From: Dipteris shenzhenensis | Lineage: Eukaryota > Polypodiophyta > Polypodiopsida > Gleicheniales | Reading direction: 5' to 3' (one strand) | Length of the DNA: 64,000 nt | Assembly (NCBI GenBank): GCA_047967505.1 | Contig: CM106540.1 | In this document: positions 1-10,912 of the stretch, in pieces | Layout: every line of letters begins with the position of its first letter | How positions within the stretch are numbered: the first letter of the stretch is position 1 | Translations under genes and position numbers: made by a program | The notes under the pieces: generated by a model | The model's database searches: none | What the model was told of the DNA's origin: nothing | Seen by the model: the letters and a program-made list of their open reading frames with translations, nothing else

Positions 1-2229
1 CTAACGGTTTTTCTTTAATACTTAATAGAAGTCTCTTTTCACACCAAAAAAAAAAAAAGGTTCTAAATCTAAGAAATGAAACAACTTTATCATAGCCCAA
101 CATACATGAAATTGATATCAACTTATTAAAAAAAGAAGGATCACATCACATCATGCATACCAAACAATAATGCATATGCATATTCACAACATAAACTTTA
201 AAAAAATAAATAAGCATATATTTCTGCAAGTTGTCAGCTAGAACTAAGGAACTTGGTCCTAAGTCGTGGTGCCTCTTAGCCCCCTGCCTTGTGAGCGCAG
301 GAACCAGACACCACTTCCTGAACCAATCCCTTCTTTCATGTTTGAAATCATAATGCTACACTACATAAAGCATGCCAAACCAATTTTAACTTGCTCTATA
401 CAATGCAACAATAAATACATTAAAAAAGAAAGAGCACATCACAGACAATGATGCATATGCATATTCACAACAGAAACTTTTAAAAAATAAATAAACGTAC
501 ATTTCTTCAACTTGTCAACTAGATCTAAGAAACTTGATCCTAGGTCGTGGTGCCTCTTAGCCCCCTGCCTTGTGAGCCAGACACCACTTCCTGAACCAAG
601 TCCTTATTTCATGTTTGAAATCATAATACTACACTACATAAAGCATGCCAAACCAATTTCAGCTTACTCTATACAATGCACCAATAAATACATTAAAAAA
701 GAAAGAGCGCATCACAAACAATGATGCATATGCATATTCACAACAGAAACTTTTAAAAAATAAATAAGCATACATTTCTTTAGCTTGTCAACTAGATCTA
801 AGAAACTTGGTCCTAGGTCGTGGTGCCTCTTAGTCAACCTGTCTTGTGAGCACAGGAACCAGACACCACTTTCTGAACCAAGCCCTTATTTCATGTTTGA
901 AATCATAATACTACACTACATAAAGCATGCCAAACCAATTTCAACTTACTCTATACAATGCACCAATAAATACATTAAAAAAGACTTGCTACCCATGTGA
1001 CAGCAGATCTGTTGCCTACATATCAGCCTTAATTCTTTGCCTACTGTAGTCAATCCTCTACAGCTACTGGCTATGGTGTATGAAAGACCAGATAGAGATT
1101 ACACATACCAGTTTTTAGTAGCACCCAAGCTTTAAGGCATCTCCTTCTAAAGCATGCCAAACCAATTTTAACTTGCTCTATACAATGCAACAATAAATAC
1201 ATTAAAAAAGAAAGAGCACATCACAGACAATGATGCATATGCATATTCACAACAGAAAATTTTAAAAAATAAATAAACGTACATTTCTTCAGCTTGTCAA
1301 CTAGATCTAAGAAACTTGATCCTAGGTCGTGGTGCCTCTTAGCCCCCTGCCTTGTGAGGGCAGGAACCAGACACCACTTCCTGAACCAATCCCTTCTTTC
1401 ATGTTTGAAATCATAATGCTACACTACATAAAGCATGCCAAACCAATTTTAACTTACTCTATACAATGCACCAATAAATACATTAAAAAAGAAAGAGCAC
1501 ATCACAGACAATTATGCATATGCATATTCACAACAGAAACTTTTAAAAAATAAATAAGCATACATTTCTTCAGCTTGTCAACTAGATCTAAGAAACTTGA
1601 TCCTAGGTCGTGGTGCCTCTTAGCGCCCTGCCTTGTGAGCACAGGAACCAGACACCACTTCCTGAACCAAGTCCTTATTTCATGTTTGAAATCATAATAC
1701 TACACTACATAAAGCATGCCAAACCAATTTCAGCTTACTCTATACAATGCACCAATAAATACATTAAAAAATAAAGAGCACATCACAAACAATGATGCAT
1801 ATGCATATTCACAACAGAAACTTTTAAAAAATAAATAAGCATACATTTCTTTAGCTTGTCAACTAGATCTAAGAAACTTGGTCCTAGGTCGTGGTGCCTC
1901 TTAGTCAACCTGTCTTGTGAGCACAGGAACCAGACACCACTTTCTGAACCAAGCCCTTACTTCATGTTTGAAATCATAATACTACACTACATAAAGCATG
2001 CCAAACCAATTTCAACTTACTTTATACAATGCACCAATAAATACATTAAAAAAGACTTGCTACCCATATGACAGCAGATCTGCTGCCTACATGTCAGCCT
2101 TAATTCTTTCCCTACTGTAGTCAATCCTCTACAGCTACTGGCTATGGTGTATGAAAGACCAGATAGAGATTACACATACCAATTTTTAGTAGCACCCAAG
2201 CTTTAAGGCATCTCCTTCTAGAACCATGG
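1..2229. repeat. Two-level tandem repeat (about 272-bp unit inside a 1071-bp duplication)
   Basis: A unit of about 272 bp recurs with the anchors AACTAGATCTAAGAAACTTG and GCATGCCAAACCAATTT. A larger block ending in GCATCTCCTTCTA is duplicated: the segment starting GACTTGCTACCCAT lies at 983 and again at 2054, a period of 1071 bp. Short ORFs of 60-74 residues recur because the repeat recurs. They end in the same A-rich tract and show no domain, so I do not call them genes. The repeat may be intronic or intergenic. It is cut by the window start. Confidence 0.85.
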
Positions 2230-2716
2230 ATGTTGATGACGGACAAATTCCGCTACTTGTGCCGATGGTTGTGGAATTAGTTCACCTTGCTTCCCTATTC
2301 CTTGGCTAGATTGAGAATGTTATGGTTATGTGTTGTGTTTGCCTCCATGGTACCTCTTGCAGACATGAGAAACTAGGTCCACACAAAGGCCTAAGATTAA
2401 TCCTTATACATGCAAGGGAGATAACCATTTGGGAGGGTCTATCCTATTTTTTGTAAACCTCGACCCTTAGGCACTCTTGCTAGCATGTGATCCTAGCCAT
2501 AGATTTATCCTTGACCACCATGAGATGGCATGTGAAACTATGTGACTAGATGTATCCTTGACATAGCATGAGGCAAACCCTTAAGGGGGGGTATGTTAGG
2601 AGCTTGGGGAATCGTGTTAGGAGCTTGGAGATTCAGTGCTACAGACGAATCTGCAAGGTCGGTGGAAGCTTTGGACAGATGGCAATGCAGCAACCTCCAT
2701 CTCGAAGCATGACCAC

Positions 2717-2826
2717 TTGCACACATAAACACACACCATTATGCACACACGCACGTGCACACGTACATAGACATGCACGTGTGCATGCATATGCATGCAC
2801 TCTCGCAGGTGTACATGCACACCGGC
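2717..2826. repeat. Alternating purine-pyrimidine CA/TG tract
   Basis: About 110 bp of CA- and TG-rich, nearly alternating purine-pyrimidine sequence, including CACGTGCACACGTAC and TGCATGCATATGCATGCA. A second short CA-rich run lies at 3128-3170. Overlapping ORFs on both strands here are low-complexity artefacts. The rest of 2230-3115 shows no gene that I can support. Confidence 0.6.
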
Positions 2827-3226
2827 ACATTAAAGATGCATTCAGTTTTCTTCAATTGACTTGCATATAGAGAAAACTTGAATGTGCATCCGCAGTGCTC
2901 CTCTCAATAATTCACAATTATGCCATGCCAAATCGTTTTTAATCCCCAAGCATGACCAAATGAACAAGATTAAAGAAAAGCATACATTTTTATCAATGAA
3001 AAGTCAAACATAGAAAGTAGAAAAAAGAAGTTAGTGCGTGTACCTCTTTGCAGTCTTCGTTTTGCTTTTGATCATACAAAAGAGGAAGAACGAGAAGAAA
3101 TGTTTATGGCAACAATCAATGGCTTAACACATGCACACACATGCACACACATACACACACATACCTTACATGTATATTCATAGTTCTTTTATATGCAAAG
3201 ATGCTAATGAAGAAACAATTCCATAC

Positions 3227-4171
3227 CCTGCAGCACCGTTGCCCACTCTCGTTTTGTGGCACTCCGTTCTTCTGGACATCCAAAGCAAGATTGAGTGTGC
3301 CATTAATTAAAGAAGTACATTTTGATTGCAAAGACTTTGTCTCTAGATTAACTGTTTGAGCACCATCTTCTACAATCTCTCGCATTGTTGCCAAAAACCC
3401 AGACATCTGTTGCGTAGGGATTTCTGGCCAAGTTGAGAAAAGGTTTTTCCAATCTTGGTTGTGACCAAATGAGGATTTCTGGTCTATTCCCATTGACACA
3501 GAAGCAGGAAAACATGTGACCATTTGAGCAGAATCCAAGAATTGCTCACATTACTGGAAAGATAATATGGAACATGACGACAAAGCAAGTGAATTTCACA
3601 TTTTTCTGGCAATTGAGATGTTTAACCTGAGATAATCATACCAGTCCCTTGTTTCACTTCCTCTGTAGAATTGGCTGCTGCCGACAAATCCTCACCATCC
3701 CAGCTTGGATAGATGTGAAATCTCACATCCCCTTTGCAAGCTTGCTCATTGGTTTCTGTATCAGAAAACAAATGTGGCAATTTGGTCAGAATCCAATGAT
3801 TGCTCATGATTGCCTTAGATGTTCAACTAATTAGTGATTGAACTTTTGATTTTATCATGCGGTGTACTGATACCTGTGCTTTGGCGTCTGATTGATTTAA
3901 ATCCGTCTCCAGAATTGTCTGCTAATAGATTCTGACCAGTTAAGCTTGGATATTCCCGACATCCCATGTTTTCTTTGGAAGGTTGGTTGTCAGCTGCTGT
4001 GTCTGACTGCAACAAGTGGTTATGAATATTATCTTCACTCTCCTGCGACTCATTTGAACTTGAGTCAGCTGCACACACTAAACATGGAAGAAGCTTCTGT
4101 GTGGCCAACAGACACGATGAAGGCTTTTTGGAGACGCCCATTTCAGGATCTGATAAATGCTCCAAATCCAT
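3227..4171 (-). CDS. Possible multi-exon host gene with duplicated exons, function unknown
   Basis: Three minus-strand open stretches look like related exons. They end at plausible GT donors: CACAG|GTATCA (exon low end 3874), ACTG|GTATGA (3642) and CAG|GTATGG (about 3227). The first two carry similar residues just before the donor (YPSLTGQNLLADNS against YPSWDGEDLSAAANS). DNA near 3520-3540 (TTGGATTCTGCTCAAATGG) is repeated, diverged, near 3770-3800. This points to internal exon duplication. The composition (Ser, Asn, Asp, Gln) suggests a low-complexity or regulatory protein, but I recognise no domain. The first exon, the start and the last exon are not resolved, so the coordinates are the span of the visible exons. 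It could also be a decayed gene. Only the exon-like structure is directly seen. Confidence 0.3.
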
Positions 4172-4319
4172 GTTTCCTCATTTTGAAACCTAGTAATCTG
4201 TGCCCATTGATAGCCTTTACATATCAAAGATTAAATTGTTTCTTTGTTATATGTAAAAGGATCCACTGTGGTCACAGCGGGCACTGGTACAAGGAGAGTA
4301 AAAAGGGATTATGAAGAGT

Positions 4320-5930
4320 AGACTGTGTGCAGGGTCACTAAATGCAGAGCGCAAGAGGATGTATTGAACTGCAAAATGATCAAGTGGCGCTGGTACAATT
4401 GGGTATTACCCAAAAACCTATCCAGTTCTAATGTCCTTACCCAAAAAAATCATGTCCTCAAATTCTGATTGTCAGACTAGCAAGAGCTCCAGTAATAGAG
4501 AATGAAAACCCCCATGTATTACATAGCTTGAATCTGAGCCTGCACAAGGCCGGATTAAATTTTTTTAATATAGGTAGAACAATCCTAAGTGATCTTCTCG
4601 TTTGGAAGGATTCTTATCATCTGGTAAGCCCTTGCATTTGAAAATGTCATCATGTCTAGTCAATGGAGAGTTGAATCTGGGCATGCTGACAAAAGATTGT
4701 TGAGCATATGCTGTCTTTCAATTAAATCTATGCTGTCTTTCAATTAAATCCACTCTCAAACCATGCTCTATATTAGTGCCTGCAAAATCACTATCAGCAA
4801 AGCCTTGGGATTAATAAAATTATGGGAGCTACTGCTGTCCACCAGTATATGATCAAAGTCTTGCTTTAATATATCTCTGCTTTGAATATAAGCAGTACAA
4901 TCTCAACAGAGAACGAAGTAGTATGTGCCATCATATCAGTTGTGACTACAGGAAATTACCTGCCTAACTGTCACATCCAAATGACCACCTGCAAACAGAA
5001 GTCATTATGTACCTTTGTAGGATCTCAAGAAGGCACTTCTATTCAAATCAAATAACAATACCTGTCCATCCCACTATCCAGAAAGAGCCCACTTTTGAAT
5101 ACTAAAAAAAGAGGTTATAAAGCATGTTGTGAAACTTAGCTCAGAGTTGCAGTTTGAATCAATTCCGGTACTAGTATGCATTTAAAGAGAAAAGGAAACA
5201 CAAGAAGAGCAATACACTCACCTGAAATATAAAGAATTATCGCAATACCAACATGCACACTTGGCAAGAGCATACAGTAATATTTCAACACATTCAAATG
5301 GCTTGCGTTGCCTACACCAAAAGGTTCTTTGTCGCAAGAGGTGTGAAAGAGTTACCCCTGAAGATTGCCTATAGGGCCAATTGATGTTGCAAACATAAGA
5401 TTGAAGGGATAAGGGTCGGTTAAGGGTTTCTTCATGCCAGGAGTAGTGATGTTGTATTATTTTAGCTTTGCACCCAGTTGTTCTGCATCCAACTCGTCAT
5501 TGCATGCTACTCACTGTTACTTTTGTGATTAGTTTCCATGTTTATGATGTGCTATATGTTCAATATACATGTATATGATAGGTACTTCCATTACAAAACA
5601 TTCCACATGTATGCATGTGATGATTGACTACAATGAGTCCTACCTTTTTAAAGCTCTAAGCAACTTAGTTAACATAGTTGAATACAAAGTTGTTATATAT
5701 TGATTCTATTAATCAAGATAATTAAGATTGAGTTTGAACAAACAAGACATAATACAAAAATGAGACTCAATTTAAAAATTGCTTCATAAAATAAGACCAA
5801 GTAGAAAAAAGTAGATTGCAAAGGTTGAGTATGATTAACATTCATGAAACAAGATCAATTACATCCATGAAAGAAGACCAATCTTTACAATTTTTCTTTG
5901 CATACGTCAAGTCTTTTGCTAAAATGAAAT
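4320..5930. other. No gene recognised
   Basis: No open frame with recognisable similarity and no strong repeat, apart from a short direct repeat of CTGTCTTTCAATTAAATC at about 4707-4750. If the glycyl-tRNA synthetase-like exon at 5931-6380 belonged to a functional gene, this interval and the sequence below it should carry its catalytic exons. I do not see them. Confidence 0.5.
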
Positions 5931-6380
5931 TTAGCTTTCTATAATCATCCAAGATTTCATCAACACACAAAACGTCCTTTCCATTATTGTTCTCAGGCAT
6001 CCCTCGAGATTAGATCTCATTTGCAAGGTTAAGATCCCATTTTCACTTGTTTTTCTCCATGTGCAATAGATGACATTCAAAAAAATTTCAAAAAAAGGAA
6101 GGATGAAAAGGCGTCTCTCCAATGTGTTGTTTACATCCTTGCGAAACGATTCCACGCTGCCAACTCCATTCCCCACGCCAGCCTTGGCGGAATACTCCTT
6201 GGAAGCATCCTGAAGCTGTAGCTTCAAGTCCTGGAGGAGCTTCACGGCCTCCTCAATGTCAGCAGGGTCAGCCTTAGAAGGCTTGAGAGATCGCACAAGG
6301 CCCCCCTGCTTCTCGATAGCTGCCTGCTGAGCAACCAAAGAGAGACGCAAAGTCTCGAGCTGGTCCGCCGGAGCACCCAT
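5931..6380 (-). CDS. Glycyl-tRNA synthetase N-terminal fragment (WHEP domain), first exon or pseudogene
   Basis: The minus-strand ORF starts at 6380 with MGAPADQLETLRLSLVAQQ. Residues of about 8-58 form a helix-turn-helix WHEP-TRS-like segment (QGGLVRSLKPSKADPADIEE, then VKLLQDLKLQLQDASKEY). It is followed at about residues 78-100 by NNTLERRLFILPFFEIF, which matches the start of the class II GlyRS catalytic core in plants. Plant cytosolic GlyRS carries a WHEP domain ahead of that core, so the assignment rests on both segments. After EIF the similarity stops without a clear splice donor, and the GVAGLYDYGPPG region expected next is missing. No catalytic exon is seen further down the minus strand. 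I therefore read it either as exon 1 of a gene with distant exons or as a truncated copy. The sequence above 6380 could be its promoter and 5' UTR. Confidence 0.55.
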   Translation of the reverse strand: MGAPADQLETLRLSLVAQQAAIEKQGGLVRSLKPSKADPADIEEAVKLLQDLKLQLQDASKEYSAKAGVGNGVGSVESFRKDVNNTLERRLFILPFFEIFLNVIYCTWRKTSENGILTLQMRSNLEGCLRTIMERTFCVLMKSWMIIES

Positions 6381-9300
6381 GCGAAGGGGTGGGATTAATC
6401 AAGCTGCAAGCCAAAAGAATCAACTCCTGCAAATCGAATCAGCGACACAGAGTTACAAAGGGACGCCAGGAGCAAGCAATGAAGCCGAGAGGGGACTCAA
6501 ACAGAAACTCTAACGATCTCTTACATGAATTGGGGCCAAATCGCTACGATAATGAGCTCTCAGGAGCAAAATAGCTCCGATAAGCAGCTTGAAAGGGGAC
6601 TGTGGCAATCTGTAGGGGGGGATGAGGGGAACTTGAAATGATTCTTGCCGGGTAAATTGCTGCAGGAAGATCGATTTGAATGCAAAACTAGCGAGGCGAT
6701 ACGATGCGATTAGTGCCTCCCTTCCCACAATAGCTCCACCTCCCCTTTTCCGTTGGATCTCACCCTTCAGATCTCGCCGCGTGGACGCTCCAGATAATAG
6801 GGTTTCCTCCTTTTTTTTCCCACCTCACATAGGATTATCCTCACTCCACATGTGGAAGCTTTATCCTTTTGTTTACGCTCGAGAGGTGGCTAGTGCTGCC
6901 CGTCTTCATCACCCACTTGCTCACTCTCATCACCCACACAAGGGTCCATTGGTTTGAAAAATCAATCCTCATCTTGTGCACAATAGCAATGATAATAGAA
7001 GCTAGAAAGCTATTGGTTGACCTCATTGGACTAAATTTTATGCTCTTATGGATTATTACATGTATTTCCCTAATCATGCGACCAATCATGTCTTAACATC
7101 ATAAAATGCTCAATTACATCATTGAAGAAATTAACCAACAATAGACCATGAGTGAACGGGATTATTTTTATACTAAGTAAATGAATACCAAACAGTACCA
7201 CTTTTCCTTAACTACAATCTTTGAAAACACACTATTTTAGATTCTTGAGTAAATCACAATAATATGAAACTTGGTGTTGCCCTCTACCACTTTCAGTCTC
7301 CATTCAGGTTCTCATTATAAAGCACGTGCACTAGAAATGCATGGTATGCTATGAATTTGGCACTTAACAATATTAAACATAATATTTTTTGAAAAGAATT
7401 CAAAATTTTATTGATTAGTAGAAAAGGAGAGAAGGGGGCAGGGGGAGGGGGAGGACAACCCATCCCTCTTATTTATGAGGGTCAAAATTTTAAAGCTCAA
7501 TTTATTCACAACATCTCAGCCCATTGTGCATCAATGTTGTCAATGTAACCTACTACAAAATCTATTGAACAAAAACGATGTGCATTGGCGCATTAGCAAA
7601 GGCTTCCTCGCCCATCAGCAAAAACGATGTGCATTGGTGCATTAGCAATGACTGATGATCCAAGGGTTTCAAAAGGGTGGCATTTCCATGAAGATTATGG
7701 ATATAGAGATCAAGAGAGAAAGGCTAATAAAACGCTAGAGCACACGTCTTGATAGGACAAAATGATGCCCACACGGGGCTGGATGGCTAATGTGGGTATG
7801 GGATTGGGTTGGGAACATGGGTGGGCTAATATAGACATGGCAGAAGAGGGGGTTTCTTGATTCTTCCTTTCTTCCACTGTCACCCTTTGCTCATTCATCA
7901 ATGTGCATCCCTAAAGCGAGCTGGGAGAGAGGGGATTACAACATGTTATGTATCCCCATAGACATTGGATTATATTAGGACAATATCTAAGGACATATCT
8001 TACCTTCCTTAGCACTCCATGAGGACATCTAGAGGTGCAAGTAGCTAGGAAAGGTCTTGCTCATATGGGACTTCAATGCCAAGACCAACAACATGTGTAT
8101 GTATGTGTAAAAATAGAAAGAGAGTATGTCCCCCTATACATTGATACATACATTTAAGTATTTGCATGTGGCATTTTAGTTTAGTTCATTTCTTCTTATT
8201 TGTTGTCATAAATCTATAGAATCTTCCACTATAGAAGATTGTGAGACTGGATAGATGGCTTAAGTGCTTGAGGGGTAGATTTATATTTAAAGCCTCTATT
8301 GACTGGCAAGTTCTTTGCATTGTGATAAATTTCTAAATATATAAATGTATAGAAGTACATGATGAAATTTGACTTACTGCGTATTCACTACTCTAGCTCT
8401 ATTCATTAATTTAGTTTAATTTTTACCTACTTTTCGTGATCATAAACTAAGACTAAAGAAATACTTAAAATATCTAACAAAACACCTTCTACCAGGCCAT
8501 TATAGAAAATTCCATTCTTTAAATTTGTGTCATTTTAATCATTTGATTCTTCTTGCTAAGAATCTACTTGTTGTTTATGTTTACCTATGTACGTAGTGTC
8601 CTTTCATGTTCTTGTTGAAGATAGAAGCATGAAGAGATATATCCCTACTATATGACTTGATGAGGGGTAGACATACTGCTAATGATGGGCCTACCATAGG
8701 CTTAAGTTAGCCAAATGTGCATTGGATATAAGGGCACAAGTCTTCTTTTGGTGCTTAATTGTATAGATCTAGCCAAAATTTTAAATTGTATATATAATAT
8801 GTTGGCGAAAGTTTCCAAATATATTTATTTATTATATAAAACTTTGGCGAATTTTCATGGACTTTATTTATAATTTTATAATCTTAAAGGCTAAACCTAG
8901 CTCTTTTTTTAATTTTAGTTTCAAATTGTGGCGAATATACTAAGCTTTTATTTTTATAAAAGAATATAAACTTTCACAAGGCATATAAAACTTTCGCTTA
9001 TTAACGAAACTAACGTGAAAAAATCATCCCTGATGCAAATAAACTTCTAGCAATAGAAACAGGATTTGCTCATAAACACGATATAGGGTAATCCTAATCT
9101 ACATAAGACTCAAATCATGTTTTCAAGAAAACCCCTTGGCCACATAATATTAATCTCCAAACTCCATATAAAACATGCGGTCCAAAAAATTTTAGGTAAA
9201 TCTTAAAGAAAATAGTAATGATCATTCAAAAGATGAAGCAAATGTCTAATATATGATGTAGTGGAATTGGATAGATCAAGAAAACACTTGGAAAGGTAGA

Positions 9301-9408
9301 TCAAGACTATGGTGTACTTAAGTACCTGTAACCTTTCTCTTCATGGCTTTTGCACGAGTGTAGCTAGGTGAGGATGATGGTGGGACACAAGCCAAGGTCT
9401 AAAGTGTT
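6381..9408. other. Intergenic sequence, no gene recognised
   Basis: The first 400 bp are GC-richer and could be the 5' flank of the GlyRS-like exon. The rest is AT-rich without a supportable gene. A 29-bp motif (AAAACGATGTGCATTGG then YGCATTAGCAA) occurs twice, near 7568 and 7620. Short ORFs here are random. Confidence 0.5.
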
Positions 9409-9414
9409 GTCTAG

Positions 9415-9475
9415 ATGAAGATGAGGAAGAAGATGACGAAGAAGATGAACATGAGGAAGAAGATGAAGATCAAAA
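9415..9475. repeat. GAAGAT-rich simple repeat
   Basis: A run of GATGAGGAAGAAGATGA-type units. In one frame it reads as a Met/Lys-rich peptide, which is a low-complexity artefact. Confidence 0.6.
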
Positions 9476-9639
9476 CTGTTGAATGGATGGAGAAAAGTGA
9501 AGATAAGAGGAGATGGCACATATATCTATGTAAGTCACACTTGTCAGCCACACATGCCAAAAATGATCTTCAAGGTACTACTGAGTTAAGTATCTAGTGA
9601 TTGCATTAACCTATTTTAGACCAAGCCGCCAGACTTAAT

Positions 9640-10690
9640 CATCCCCCTTGTCATCTCCATCTCGAGTTTCATCTTCCTCCCTACAGGCTTGTGCTATCCA
9701 ACCTCACCAGCTCTATCACACTGACCCAATACAGATCCAGATCCATCACCCAGACCCACTATAGCTTTAGCTCAACCCATCAAGCTGACACCCATCAAGC
9801 TAACACCCATCAAACTATCACCAAAAACCTCAACAGCTCAATCACACTAACCCACTACAGCTCAATCTCCATCACCCAAACCCAGTACAACACTAGTTCA
9901 ACTAGCTATATTATACTGACCCACTACAGCTCAAGATCCTCAACCCATCAAGCTGACAACCATCAAGGTGTCACCCATCAAGCTCTTGTTATCTACATAC
10001 TAATAAGGTTAGTACTTTTTATAAACTGGTCTTTCTCTATGCATTCGATAGACTCTTGCACACCCATTTGCTAAAAAACATGATATTCTAGTTTGTTTAA
10101 GAAAACGGCTTCAAATCGCATTTTTTACCAAATACTAGCACGCATAGCATGTTTTGTCTATAAACATGATATGGGATGTTTTTATGCAAAGAGGGCCCCA
10201 AATCGCGTTTTCTGGGAAATATTCCTGTCCTCTATGGAGCAAGGACTAGGATCTAAGGAAAAGTAAGGTCTAGACAATCACAGATCAATAAAACACTACC
10301 ATGTCACATTGGTCTTGTCAGCCACACGTGCAGAAAACGGTCTTCTAGGTGCGTGTGCATTTATTTGATAATCATTGCTTGCACAAATTTTGAGACCAAA
10401 CCGCAACTAAGTAGAGTTACCCTTCTCTTTTCATCTCTATCTCTAGTTTCAGTTGCCTCCAACCTTACCAACTCACCACCTCCATCACACAATCCCATTG
10501 CAGCTCCAGCTCCAACCTCACTAGCTCACCACCTCCATCACAGAGTCCCAATGTAGCTCCATCACCCACTGTAGCTCCAGCCCCAACCTCCCTAGCTCCA
10601 TCTCCAACCTCCCTAGCTCCAACTCCAACCTCACCAGCTCTAGATCTATTCTGAACCATCAGTTAGACCTCTCTGTCATCAGGACACACA
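9640..10690. repeat. Degenerate CTCCAGC/CCATCA-rich repeats, two diverged copies of one block
   Basis: Two blocks (about 9520-10080 and 10300-10690) share the order TTGTCAGCCACAC, then ATCTCTAGTTTC-like, then many short units such as CAGCTCCA and ACCTCACCAGCTC. The ORFs are Ser/Thr/His-rich on one strand and Gly/Val-rich on the other, typical of translated low-complexity DNA. I see no gene. Confidence 0.5.
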
Positions 10691-10912
10691 AAGCCCAGGT
10701 AAGCAATTTGTCACCCATCATTGGTTTTTTCCTATTGTTAAGGTGAAATGGCCATTCTCTAGCTTTCTCTCAAAGACACTTTATGAGTTGTTTTTGTTGA
10801 GCACATCTCATATGCATTATAGAGTTTAGGAGGATGGTGGAGTCTGATTGATTAGATTATGGTGCAAAGGAATTTGCTCAAAAATGCGATTTTCAGCATT
10901 TTCTAAAACAGG

